Assembly: GCA_020446425.1 (NCBI GenBank) | Contig: JAGRES010000001.1 | Coordinates: 1 to 63,928, forward strand | Direction: 5' to 3' | DNA length: 63,928 nucleotides | From: Sphingobium sp. | GTDB taxonomy: Bacteria; Pseudomonadota; Alphaproteobacteria; Sphingomonadales; Sphingomonadaceae | Shown: positions 29,001-36,852 of the stretch, one piece after another | Layout: each line of letters starts with the position of its first letter | Numbering within the stretch: the stretch's first letter is position 1 | Translations under genes and position numbers: made by a program | The notes under the pieces: model-generated | Databases searched by the model: none | What the model saw: the letters and a program-made list of their open reading frames with translations, nothing else | What the model was told of the DNA's origin: nothing

Positions 29001-30226
29001 CCGCCACCCCGGCCATCGCCAGTGCCATAGACATCGTGCAAAATGGTCCGCCCCAGCTGTAGCCGTTTGGCGCGCAGCAGATATTCGAACCGCGCCGTGT
29101 CGAACGGCCCGTCCAAACGCATGCGTGCGACCAGGCCGTTAGTCGACAGGTTCTTCATCAGCGCCGCCGGGCGCCGCACGCCCAGATCGAGCGTCAGATT
29201 GTCATAGCCCTGTCCGCCCAGATGCACGCCACCCTTCACATCCAGTGCAATGGCGTTCGAGCTGGCCTGCATATGGCCCGAGATCAGCTGGTTCCTGAAC
29301 GTGCCATCGGCGACCAGACGCAGCCGGGGCGACGCCAGACGGGGGAGCAGCCCCTTGGTCCCAAGGGCGGAACCAGCAATATTGCCGTCGATATGAAAGT
29401 CGCCCTTGCGCAGGCCAATCTCGAAGCCCGCCGCCGACTTGCCGTCCACGGTCGCCACCAGCTGCCCGTCCCAGCGTTTCCAATCGCCATCCCCTTCCAG
29501 CCGGACATTGGCGTCTTGCGACAAACCCGCCAGCTGGCCGATCAGGCCTCCTGCGGGCGCGTTGGCCGTCAGGTCTATGTCGAAGCGATTATTGTCCGGG
29601 CGGCTGTCCAGCGCCAACACCAGCCTGTCGCGCCCCCTTAGCGCGCGAACAGATAGATCGAGGACAGCGCGGCCGCTGCGAATATCGGCGTCGCCCTCCA
29701 TCGTGAAGATATCGGCGCGCCCCAGTACAGCCTTGTCCACATCCAGCCTGCCGACCTTCATGCGCATGATGCGGATGTCGAAATCGGGCAGTATCTTGCC
29801 GCTCGGTTTTTCCGACGGATTGAACTGCGGCATGCGCAACAGGCGAGCGCGCGGCACATCGAGATCATCAATGGCCAGCCGGTTCGAGAGCCAGGCCAGC
29901 GGCCACCAATCCAGCCTAATTATTGGCGCGGAGAGGAAAACGCCCTTGGGATCGGACAGGCGGACATCCTGCAATATCGCCTTGCGATAGAGGCTGCCCT
30001 CAATCTCGCCAATCTCGATACGCAGACCAGACTGCGGCTCCAGCGAGGCAATTTCCTGCGCAACGAAGCGGTGACCGGAATCACTGTCCAGCCATGTCAG
30101 CCCGCTCACGACCATCAGACCGAGCCCAACAAGCACCAGCATCAGCCGATGACGCCATTTGAGGCGGCGCTGCGTGCGGCCCTCTGTTTGTTCCTCAGGA
30201 GCGGAATCGGGGGTTTCTGCGGCCAT
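26033..30226 (-). CDS. tamB: Translocation and assembly module protein TamB
   Basis: 1397 residues. One N-terminal signal anchor (about 27-47) is followed by a very long beta-rich repetitive region and the C-terminal TamB/DUF490 domain with the conserved LPQEEVMSRLLFGSSITQL stretch. TamB spans the periplasm as a lipid-conducting groove and works with TamA in outer-membrane assembly and phospholipid transport. Its ATG overlaps the tamA stop codon (TGATG), so translation is coupled. Slightly longer than E. coli TamB (1259). Confidence 0.93.
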   Translation of the reverse strand: MAAETPDSAPEEQTEGRTQRRLKWRHRLMLVLVGLGLMVVSGLTWLDSDSGHRFVAQEIASLEPQSGLRIEIGEIEGSLYRKAILQDVRLSDPKGVFLSAPIIRLDWWPLAWLSNRLAIDDLDVPRARLLRMPQFNPSEKPSGKILPDFDIRIMRMKVGRLDVDKAVLGRADIFTMEGDADIRSGRAVLDLSVRALRGRDRLVLALDSRPDNNRFDIDLTANAPAGGLIGQLAGLSQDANVRLEGDGDWKRWDGQLVATVDGKSAAGFEIGLRKGDFHIDGNIAGSALGTKGLLPRLASPRLRLVADGTFRNQLISGHMQASSNAIALDVKGGVHLGGQGYDNLTLDLGVRRPAALMKNLSTNGLVARMRLDGPFDTARFEYLLRAKRLQLGRTILHDVYGTGDGRGGGKNGVTLIPLKLSARQVDGQGELVASILRNVRIEGMLQKRGTVITSSPLRLKSDKIDGELLAMFDMKSGRYDLALLGDIRGLLIPGLGIVDLHTRAKAVPDRAGAFSLTGRVQADMRRLDNGFFRTLGGGLPRLQSGIALGSDGRLMLSNLSLRSPLMHFDGSGVRNPDGTINIRGTGTHRQYGPLRLTLTGMLDRPAVDLVLARPLDAAGLADVHVMLDPYQDGYHFTADGQSAAGPFTGKGDILMPRGGDTSIDVASLVVNGAEGKGRLRVVDGGLAGRLDFNGSVKGPVELSVVGGIQKLKADMRVARAEFAGAMPLSVNRGNIDVDISFDPDGATIDATLRGSGIQAGKMRFSRFAGNAKLKNGAGTVNAQLVGQRGRAFDLQLAADVTPDDMRFSLGGTLDGYKLSLDRRGRLSRIEGGWALDPLRVRYRGGEVRVHSAAYGAETRFDIGLSNMSLSLLDLANVDMGLGGKAEGRIRYAKPRGGVPTGDATLKVKGLTRSGLTRTSTPIDLGLNAQLTSDRLAMRAVASQKGAIIGRGQALMTPLGTGDVVERLRAAPVRAQIRYVGPADALWRLSTVEIIDLKGQVAATANIRGTGANPIIEGALKTKDATLESPITGMRISHLASAARFDGSRLIFSELSGVTKGGGTISGRGSFDFSLGEGIGIDMTMQADRAEMLDRDDIGATVTGPIRITSNGVGGTISGEFDVIRSRFTLGRAAEVAQIPELQVIELNSRRSDFVPVQRGTDWNLDIKAKARNRLMVRGMGLASEWRMDMQIGGSVANPRLIGRADLVRGSYDFAGRRFDLTQGALRFTGAVPANPTLDITAEASVADLNVTIRITGTSATPEISFNSVPALPQEEVMSRLLFGSSITQLSAPEALQLASAVGSLQGGGGGLDPINAVRKAAGLDRLRILPADPTTDQKTSIGVGKYITRKTYVELITDGQGYSATRLEYQVTRWLSLLGSISTMGRQSTALRVSKDY

Positions 30227-32298
30227 CAGAACGCCTGCCCCAGCGACACATACACGGCTATCCGGCTGTCGCCACTCTGGCGATTGAGCGGCGTGCCGAC
30301 ATCAATACGGATCGGGCCGAAGCTGGAATAATAGCGCAGGCCGACACCGGCGCCGAAACGAACATCATCAAGCTCCGGCAGAAAACCGGTTGCGATATTG
30401 CCGGCATCGACGAATGGCACGATGCCAAAGTTGCCCAAGCGTACGCGGGCTTCCAGCGCGAATTCCATCAGGCTCTTGCCCCCAACGGGGTCGTTATTGG
30501 GATCGCGCGGGCCGATCGCCTGATAGCCATAACCGCGCACAGACGCGCCGCCCCCGGCATAATAGCGCCTGGATGGCGCGATCCGGTCGGTACTGACGCC
30601 GCCCACAATCGAGCCCAGCCGCATGCGCGAAGCGATAACGACATTGTCTGAGGCGGGCCAATATATGCTGCCATCAATCTGGGCGCGGGCGTATGTAAAC
30701 GCGCTCCCCTGCCAGGATACCTCTGGGCTGAGACGCCCGCCGATGCGGAAGCCTTTGGTGGGGTCGAGAAGATCGTCGCTGGCGTCGTAGGTGACGGACA
30801 ATGGCACGGCCGCGATCAGATAGTCGCGATTGGACTGGGTCCGTGCGCCGCCGAAGAAATCCCGCTCACGCGACCCCAGCAGCTCTGCCCCGACGCTCCA
30901 CGACCATTTTTTCTGATAGAGGATGTTGGACTGGCGCTCCAGCTCGGCGCTCAGACCGACCGTCGATGCCTTGTATGCGTCATATTCCTGGTGGCGTGCC
31001 GACAAATTGACAGACAGCACATTGTCGCGCCGCCGGAAGTTGTTACGGCGATAGGTGACACCCGCCGCCTGTTCCTTGGTGCCCAGCAAGCCGCGAACGG
31101 TAATTGCGCCTTCCGGCGGGAAGAAATTGCGATGCTGCCAGCTTGCCTCCAGCCGGTAGCCCTCCCCCGTACCGTAACCGATTTCGCCCGCTATGGTATG
31201 AACGGGCGCGGGCGTGAGCGACACAGCCACATCGGCATGTTCACCGTCGCCCCTGTCCTCAGGCTTTACCGTAACCGACGACACCAGCCCGGTCGCGACA
31301 ATGGCGCGGCGCAAATCCTCGACATCGGAAGCCTGATATATGTCATTCTGGTCGAAACGCGCGATCCTTTCCAGATGCCGGGCCGAAAACACCTTCGCGG
31401 TTTCATCGTCCAGCGTGATCTGGCCGAAGCGGCGATAGCCGCCCGCACGCACCGGCACTTCCAGATCGCCTTTCTGGGTTTCATGATCCACCGTCACCAG
31501 CGGTTCCTCTACCGTGGCAAAGGGAAACCCGTTTTCTCCCAAAGCCAGCGCCAATTCCGTCCGCGCGGCCGTGATCGCGTCCGCGTCCAGCGGGTCGCCC
31601 GCCTTGACGTCGAACGCAGTCCCTACCTCCGGCGCGTGAGAGATCGCATAGGCCAAGCCCGGCAGGGTAACGCGTGACACGGTATATTGCGCACCGGTGC
31701 GGATATTGAACACGACCCTGAGTTTGCCGTCCGGTCCGCCTTCGGGCGGCATGATGGAAGGCCGGATGCGCGCATCATAATAGCCTTCGGCTCGCAAGAT
31801 ACGGTCGATCAGGTCGGAGTCGAGGCGCATCCTGCGGTTGATCTGGGCGATATTGGCCGCCTTGCCGCTGCCTTCTTCCAGAAGCGAAAGAGCATTGAAA
31901 CGTTCGCGAAAGCGGCTTCCGTCCGATTGAGGCGTACCATTGACGACTATGCGGTACCGTCGCTCGGACCCGTCATCCTCCACCAGATTTTCCGGCTCCT
32001 GCACGCCTTCCTCACCGATCTGGACGTCGCCGCTGTCGGCGGACTGCGTATCGTCGCCATTGCCAGCGATTGGGCCCTCCTCATCCGGTTCAGGAAGCGC
32101 CAGCTCTTTTTCGTCTATCTCGGCATCCATGTCGGGCCAGGCAAGCCCGACGTCCATCTGTTCATCCATATCGAGGCTGAACTCGCCGTCGCCGACGGCA
32201 GGCGGCGATTGCGGTGGCGCCTGTGCTTCAGGCTGCTGCGTTTGAGCGACTGCGGGCAATGAGGACAACAGAACGAGCACGGCATATAGAGGCGGCAT
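30226..32298 (-). CDS. tamA: Outer-membrane assembly factor TamA (Omp85 family)
   Basis: 690 residues. A signal peptide (MPPLYAVLVLLSSLPAVAQ) is followed by an unusually acidic, Asp/Glu-rich stretch of about 90 residues, then POTRA domains and an Omp85 16-strand barrel ending in Phe (YVSLGQAF), as outer-membrane proteins do. The barrel has the conserved YYAGGGASVRGYGYQAIGPR lid-lock region. The start at 32298 was chosen so that the signal peptide begins the protein; the frame is open 21 codons further upstream. It forms an operon with tamB. The acidic insert is not part of the standard family layout. Confidence 0.91.
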   Translation of the reverse strand: MPPLYAVLVLLSSLPAVAQTQQPEAQAPPQSPPAVGDGEFSLDMDEQMDVGLAWPDMDAEIDEKELALPEPDEEGPIAGNGDDTQSADSGDVQIGEEGVQEPENLVEDDGSERRYRIVVNGTPQSDGSRFRERFNALSLLEEGSGKAANIAQINRRMRLDSDLIDRILRAEGYYDARIRPSIMPPEGGPDGKLRVVFNIRTGAQYTVSRVTLPGLAYAISHAPEVGTAFDVKAGDPLDADAITAARTELALALGENGFPFATVEEPLVTVDHETQKGDLEVPVRAGGYRRFGQITLDDETAKVFSARHLERIARFDQNDIYQASDVEDLRRAIVATGLVSSVTVKPEDRGDGEHADVAVSLTPAPVHTIAGEIGYGTGEGYRLEASWQHRNFFPPEGAITVRGLLGTKEQAAGVTYRRNNFRRRDNVLSVNLSARHQEYDAYKASTVGLSAELERQSNILYQKKWSWSVGAELLGSRERDFFGGARTQSNRDYLIAAVPLSVTYDASDDLLDPTKGFRIGGRLSPEVSWQGSAFTYARAQIDGSIYWPASDNVVIASRMRLGSIVGGVSTDRIAPSRRYYAGGGASVRGYGYQAIGPRDPNNDPVGGKSLMEFALEARVRLGNFGIVPFVDAGNIATGFLPELDDVRFGAGVGLRYYSSFGPIRIDVGTPLNRQSGDSRIAVYVSLGQAF

Positions 32299-32541
32299 GC
32301 GCGTCAAACGCCACTTATGCCCGCAAGCTATTGCGGAGATATTATACCCCTCAGGCATCAAGCGCCGGTCTTTTCATCATCTCAGACATTCAAACCGACA
32401 GCACCAGAGGTCGTTCCATCCCGAGGCCAGCCGCTGCGTTGAGCACCTGACGCCGAAATGGATTAGTGCAGGGATAGAGCCGAAGCAACAGAAACGCGGC
32501 GTCGCGACAGAGAAGCGCGAGCAAGCATATATCGCGGTGGT

Positions 32542-33051
32542 TCAGAACGCCTGTTCGAGACGCGCCAGCAAATCCCGTGCCTGGCCGGGGACCTCATCAT
32601 CATTCGGGATATCGGACGCGGGCGCCGGGGTCAGGTTGATCTGCAGCATCTGTTCCTGCAGGCGGCGCACGCGGTCGTACAGCGACTGGCTACCCGTCAC
32701 CAGATCGCGCGCACAGGGAGGCAGAACCGCCAGAGCCGACATATCGGTCTGGGAGGCGTTTCCGAGGCGATATTTGGGATCGCTCAAAGCCTCTGCCGTT
32801 ATCTCGCCGCGCTGCCATGCTTTCTGGCTGAGCAGCCATGCGATCACATGCATCAGACGCGTTGTCACCTTGAGCGACTCACAGCTGAACGTCAGCCGCG
32901 CCATCATATCGAGGCCACCACGATCCTCTTCCGCCTTGCGGTCGAAATAGGAGCGGGCCTCGTCGGCCATCACCATGGCGTCGACATACAAGCTGTCGAC
33001 AAGGCGCGAAAAAAGCGCGGGATTGAGAGACTCAAGGGCTGTCATGTCCAC
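32542..33051 (-). CDS. rcdA: RcdA homologue (DUF1465)
   Basis: 169 residues, all helical. The family block LTFSCESLKVTTRLMHVIAW lies near residue 50. In Caulobacter RcdA helps ClpXP degrade the cell-cycle regulator CtrA, acting with CpdR and PopA. The N-terminal helix bundle is conserved; the C-terminal 30 residues are disordered and acidic. It is preceded by TTAAC motifs resembling CtrA half-sites. The assignment rests on the DUF1465 pattern seen by eye. Confidence 0.82.
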   Translation of the reverse strand: MDMTALESLNPALFSRLVDSLYVDAMVMADEARSYFDRKAEEDRGGLDMMARLTFSCESLKVTTRLMHVIAWLLSQKAWQRGEITAEALSDPKYRLGNASQTDMSALAVLPPCARDLVTGSQSLYDRVRRLQEQMLQINLTPAPASDIPNDDEVPGQARDLLARLEQAF

Positions 33052-33090
33052 AGGGTTGGCACATCATGAGGGCTTTGTCAGCAAAACTCG

Positions 33091-33163
33091 TGGTTAACGG
33101 ATCAATTGGCGATCACCTGTTTCACCAAGGTACAACAGGCCTGCCCCGGTTAACGGGATTAAC
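33091..33163 (-). promoter_or_regulatory. TTAACC motifs upstream of rcdA
   Basis: On the minus strand, reading toward rcdA, GTTAATCCCGTTAACC (33163-33148) and CCGTTAACCA (33100-33091) occur. TTAACC matches most of the CtrA half-site TTAACCAT. The first pair is spaced TTAA-N5-TTAA, not the N7 of a full CtrA site, so binding is uncertain. Confidence 0.35.
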
Positions 33164-33174
33164 TAGCGAATTCT

Positions 33175-33372
33175 TTACGCGATAATGTCGGGAATAAGGG
33201 TGTCTTCCAGCATCGCGATCTCATCGCGCAACATGAGCTTGCGTTTCTTGAGCCGGGCGAGCTGCAACTGGTCGGTCGAGCCGCTTTCGACAAGCGCCAT
33301 TATCGCGCTATCGAGGTCTCGATGTTCCTGCCTCAACAGCTCGATGCGGCGCATTGTCTCTTCGGGATTCAT
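33175..33372 (-). CDS. YdcH family (DUF465) protein
   Basis: 65 residues, one long charged helical hairpin with the DUF465 core ELLRQEHRDLDSAI and ARLKKRKLMLRDEI. Function unknown across the family. It lies 123 bp upstream of rcdA on the same strand and could share its transcript. A second DUF465 gene lies divergently at 33567. Confidence 0.82.
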   Translation of the reverse strand: MNPEETMRRIELLRQEHRDLDSAIMALVESGSTDQLQLARLKKRKLMLRDEIAMLEDTLIPDIIA

Positions 33373-33566
33373 GGGCGCGAGAATAGCCCAAGCCGCCCTG
33401 TCTGGTCCAGCAAAGATGATATGCAGACAGAGCCACAGATCATGACATCAATGCAGCCCGCCGCACTCCCGCGACAAAATATCGTAAATCGCAAATCAAT
33501 TAACGACTCTCAGCCAGAATCATGTTTTACTCACTGGTCCCGACACACTCAAACAAGGAGAATGTC

Positions 33567-33722
33567 ATGGATAACAGCCACATTTCCGCTCTAAACGCCA
33601 AGCATCACGCGCTTGAGGCAAAGATTCGCACCGAGATGAGTCGCCCCATGCCCGACACTTATTTGCTGGCGGAAATGAAGAAGCGGAAACTGCGGCTGAA
33701 AGAGGAGCTGGCCAGCACCTGA
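33567..33722 (+). CDS. YdcH family (DUF465) protein, short
   Basis: 51 residues. The DUF465 pattern HHALEAKIRTEMSRPMPD and LLAEMKKRKLRLKEEL is complete. AAGGAG lies six bases before the chosen ATG, which starts MDNSHISALNAKH. Function unknown. It is divergent from the other DUF465 gene across a 194-bp gap that must hold both promoters. Confidence 0.82.
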   Translation: MDNSHISALNAKHHALEAKIRTEMSRPMPDTYLLAEMKKRKLRLKEELAST

Positions 33723-33833
33723 CAGCGGCACATCTGTGAAGCGCGGCGCTGTACCGATGTAACAGCGCCGCCCGCTTCCGCTCCTTATTTCATGATATCG
33801 ACAGTGCCCGGCCAGGCAGCCGTCCGCCATTTC

Positions 33834-34178
33834 TCAACGAGGACGGAATTCCTGTGACCCGCCTGTTTTTGCCGTGACGGGCTTACGCGCCAGCGCCGGG
33901 TCAATTTCCTGATCGAACCGGATGCCGAAGCGGCCCTGTTCAACGCGGACGACTTCGCCAGTCACATTGCCGACTCCGCGAATGTTGGATGTCAGTTTCA
34001 TGCCGCGGCTCAGCAGCATATCGCAATCGACCATCATCCCGGTGGCGGAGAGATTCCGAATCCGCCCCCTGCCGAGCTCCTTGCCGTCAGGCGAGCATAA
34101 AGTGGTCAGCAACAGCAAACTGTCCCGCGCGCCCGCGCGCGAACGGGCATCAGCGTCGTTCATTTCATTATCAGACAT
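33834..34178 (-). CDS. PilZ domain protein
   Basis: 114 residues, a stand-alone PilZ-like domain. RAGAR matches the RxxxR motif and NLSATG the second (D/N)xSxxG motif that bind c-di-GMP. A polar N-terminus and a basic C-terminal tail flank it. It would be a c-di-GMP effector or adaptor, perhaps serving cyclase/phosphodiesterase proteins such as the GGDEF-EAL protein at 5.3 kb. The ribosome site is weak at the chosen ATG (MSDNEMNDAD). Confidence 0.75.
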   Translation of the reverse strand: MSDNEMNDADARSRAGARDSLLLLTTLCSPDGKELGRGRIRNLSATGMMVDCDMLLSRGMKLTSNIRGVGNVTGEVVRVEQGRFGIRFDQEIDPALARKPVTAKTGGSQEFRPR

Positions 34179-34334
34179 TATTACGCAACCCACCTGTTTG
34201 CCCCCACGTTCTAGGACGCGATTAAGGCATTCATATTGCCGCAGCTATCGCGGCTGCGCTTTTGTATTCACGCAACTCTTAAAATCAAGTCAAAGCGGCG
34301 GGGCAGATCGGCAATATACCGTATCGCGACAATA

Positions 34335-34748
34335 TCAGTCGTCGCGGGAAATTTTTTCCTGCCGCTCATGCCGTTCCTGTGCTTCCACCGTCATGGTCGC
34401 GATCGGCCGCGCTTCGAGGCGCCCAAGCGAAATGGGCTCGCCCGTCACCTCGCAATAGCCATACTCCCCTTCGTCGATACGGCGCAACGCCGCGTCGATC
34501 TTGGAAATAAGCTTGCGCTGGCGATCGCGCGTGCGCAGTTCGATCGACCAATCGGTCTCGCTGGACGCACGGTCGTTCAGATCCGGTTCGCGAAGAGGTT
34601 CGTTCTGAAGCACGGCCAGCGTGCTTTCCGCCTCGGACAGAATCTGTTTCTTCCAGTCGAGCAGCCGCTGCCGAAAATATTCGAGCTGCGCCGGGTTCAT
34701 GAACTCCTCGTCGGGAGAGGGTGTATATCCCTCAGGCAGGCTGGTCAT
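34335..34748 (-). CDS. dksA: RNA polymerase-binding transcription factor DksA
   Basis: 137 residues. A coiled coil (FRQRLLDWKKQI, then ETDWSIELRTRDRQRKL) carries an acidic tip, followed by the globular domain YGYCEVTGEPISLGRLEARP. DksA enters the RNA polymerase secondary channel and, with ppGpp, controls rRNA and amino-acid promoters. Only one of the four zinc-finger cysteines is present (C-V-T type), the cysteine-poor form common in alphaproteobacteria. The start is set by GGAGATACC before the ATG. Confidence 0.92.
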   Translation of the reverse strand: MTSLPEGYTPSPDEEFMNPAQLEYFRQRLLDWKKQILSEAESTLAVLQNEPLREPDLNDRASSETDWSIELRTRDRQRKLISKIDAALRRIDEGEYGYCEVTGEPISLGRLEARPIATMTVEAQERHERQEKISRDD

Positions 34749-35127
34749 GGTATCTCCGCTATTGCCGATCAATTCCGCCACTCCCTTATGTCCGAAACAG
34801 CGCGCGAATCCGGCGCTATGTCGGATCTATTGATTTTGCTGGGCCTATAGCCATCACACGGCTTGCGCACAAGCGTTCAAAGGCTCAGTATGCTGGGTAA
34901 ATATCATATCGTCATGAATGAGGAATAAACGCTACGTATCGCCATTCAGTGTCAAAATAAGACATTAAGGAAAGGCAGTTACGCGCCGGGTGTGCAATAC
35001 TGCCAAAACGGCACATAATCGCGGTTAACAGGATTGAAGTTAACGCTATGTTTTGCGTTTATCATTAGAGAGCGCAGCACGGCCCGCTATAATGAGGCGC
35101 GCTTTCGGATATGTGGAAGAAAAAGCT

Positions 35128-36231
35128 ATGTCTGTAAGAATGGCCCTTGCCCAGCTATGTGCCGCTGCATGCGGAGGCGCCCTTATTGGCGGCGGCGCCG
35201 TACATGTGGCCGCAACGCCGCGCCCGGAAGGGGTCATGGCGACCAAGGGCAAAAAGACCGTCGCGAAGAAACCGGTCAAGCGGGTTCGCGTCGCCAAGCG
35301 CAAGCCGCGCCCGGCGCCCAAAGCCGCGGCGGCCATCGCGCCTGCACCCGTTCCAGTCCCTGTTCCCGCCCCGGCCCCCGCACCAGCGCCGGTCGTCACG
35401 ACCGCCAGCGCAGCCCCCCCGGTCGTTATCGGCGGCAGTGGCGGCGGACGCTATATCGGCGGCAGCGGCGGCTTTTTCGGCGGTTTCTTCGGCGGAAGCG
35501 GTGGCAGCAGCGGCAGTATCGTCATTTCCTCGACCACCAGCGGCGGTTCGACCAGCACGTCCTCCTCAACCGGCGGCGTCAGCACATCGACCGGCTCGAC
35601 CTCCACTTCTACGGGTGGCGTCAGCACGTCAACGGGCGGTTCCTCAACCTCGACATCGACGGGCGGGGTGAGCACATCCACCGGCGGATCGTCGACATCC
35701 ACGTCAACCGGTGGCGTTTCCTCGACATCTTCGACCTCTACAGGCGGCGTTTCCTCGACATCGAGCACATCGACCGGCGGCGTGTCTTCGACATCGTCTA
35801 CATCATCGAGCAGCAGCTCCTCATCGTCCAGCTCGTCTTCTTCGTCGAGCAGTTCAAGCGGTGGCGGTTCGTCGACATCCACGGGCGGAAGCTCCAGCAC
35901 GGGTGGTTCATCCAGCGGTAGCTCCAGCACCGGCGGGTCATCGAGCGGCAGCTCTTCGTCGAGCGGTTCTTCCTCGACTTCAAGCAGCACCAGCGGTGGC
36001 TCATCCAGCTTCGGCACGACATCGGGCAGCTCTTCGACATCGTCGAGCACGTCCTCGTCAACGTCCAGCTCGACGTCCAGCAGTACGTCTTCGTCGAGCA
36101 GCTCGAGCTCAAGCACCGGCGGCACCGATGTTCCGGCCCCGCCGATGATCCTTCTTTTCGGGGCGGCCGCAGCCGCTCTGGTCGCGCGACGCCGCTTTGC
36201 TAGCAAAGCTAAGGACGACGATCAGGCCTGA
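35128..36231 (+). CDS. Ser/Thr/Gly-rich protein with PEP-CTERM-like anchor
   Basis: 367 residues. A signal peptide-like N-terminus (ALAQLCAAACGGALIGGG) is followed by a Lys/Arg- and Ala/Pro-rich stretch (about 40-95), a Gly-rich patch, and about 190 residues of low complexity built from STSTGG-type units and long serine runs. The C-terminus DVPAPPMILLFGAAAAALVA plus RRR resembles a PEP-CTERM sorting signal cut by an exosortase, with PAPP in place of PEP. Serine codons are mixed (TCG, TCC, AGC, TCA), so the repeat is kept at protein level. It is likely a glycosylated surface or matrix protein. The 380-bp gap upstream shows no gene. Confidence 0.78.
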   Translation: MSVRMALAQLCAAACGGALIGGGAVHVAATPRPEGVMATKGKKTVAKKPVKRVRVAKRKPRPAPKAAAAIAPAPVPVPVPAPAPAPAPVVTTASAAPPVVIGGSGGGRYIGGSGGFFGGFFGGSGGSSGSIVISSTTSGGSTSTSSSTGGVSTSTGSTSTSTGGVSTSTGGSSTSTSTGGVSTSTGGSSTSTSTGGVSSTSSTSTGGVSSTSSTSTGGVSSTSSTSSSSSSSSSSSSSSSSSSSGGGSSTSTGGSSSTGGSSSGSSSTGGSSSGSSSSSGSSSTSSSTSGGSSSFGTTSGSSSTSSSTSSSTSSSTSSSTSSSSSSSSSTGGTDVPAPPMILLFGAAAAALVARRRFASKAKDDDQA

Positions 36232-36257
36232 CGAAGCCTAAAATAGACGACCCGGCT

Positions 36258-36289
36258 GGGCGGCACCCGTTGAGCGACCGGTGCCGCCC
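36258..36289. terminator. Bidirectional terminator-like hairpin
   Basis: Perfect 10-bp arms GGGCGGCACC and GGTGCCGCCC between the 3' ends of the convergent PEP-CTERM-like and host-attachment genes. The T-tracts are short (ATTTCATT on the plus strand), so efficiency is uncertain. Confidence 0.7.
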
Positions 36290-36324
36290 ATTTCATTATG
36301 GGCGTGCGTGTTTCCGATGGAGAC

Positions 36325-36765
36325 TCAGGCGGATTTGACGATCTGCTCGATTTCCGAGACGGGATGGCTGACGAGATCCTTGGCGATCTCTCCGACCAGT
36401 CTTTCCTGCACCGTGCCATGATAATGCTTGCGCATCTCACCCAGTGTCTGGGGCGGCGCAACGATGATGATCTTTTCGAACTCATTTGCCAGCGCGCGCT
36501 TCTGGAGCATTATCGCTGTATCGACAGCGAAACGATCCTCCTCGATCTGGTGAAAATCGGTCTGCTCGACCGAATGCTGGCGCTGTCCCATCGGCGATGA
36601 CGCCTGTCCGGCGGCATGCGTGGCCTGTTCGCGCGTGGGTGGGTTGTCGATTTCATCGACCTTCTCAACCTGGAGGTTGGGATACTCCGCATCGCCCTCG
36701 TTGCGCAGCATCAGCATCTTGCGTCCGTCGGCGACAAGAACGAGGGCGTCATGATCAATTCGCAT
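36325..36765 (-). CDS. Host attachment family protein
   Basis: 146 residues. It resembles the family first described as required for attachment to host cells (Agrobacterium AtsE-like): VLVADGRKMLMLRN at the start, then EKIIIVAPPQTLGEMRKHY and IAKDLVSHPVSEI. Its fold resembles eRF1 domain 1-type proteins, and its actual role is unclear. AAGGAG sits seven bases before the ATG at 36765; the frame is open far upstream, but that part lies antisense to serS and was rejected. Confidence 0.83.
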   Translation of the reverse strand: MRIDHDALVLVADGRKMLMLRNEGDAEYPNLQVEKVDEIDNPPTREQATHAAGQASSPMGQRQHSVEQTDFHQIEEDRFAVDTAIMLQKRALANEFEKIIIVAPPQTLGEMRKHYHGTVQERLVGEIAKDLVSHPVSEIEQIVKSA

Positions 36766-36852
36766 GGCTTTTCTCCTTCTATACGCAAACACCAACGCCC
36801 GGCATTTGCGCAGGGTTGCGCGAAGCACCGCATATCGGCATAGCTCTGCCGC

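Noticed and set aside
35451-36206. 251-residue minus-strand frame rich in Asp, Glu, Val and Pro
   Set aside because: It is the mirror of the Ser/Thr/Gly repeat on the plus strand. It has no signal peptide or ribosome site, while the plus-strand frame has both a leader and a C-terminal sorting signal.
35040-36240. DNA-level minisatellite in the serine-rich gene
   Set aside because: Synonymous codons vary from unit to unit, so there is no uniform DNA repeat unit; the repetition is at protein level.
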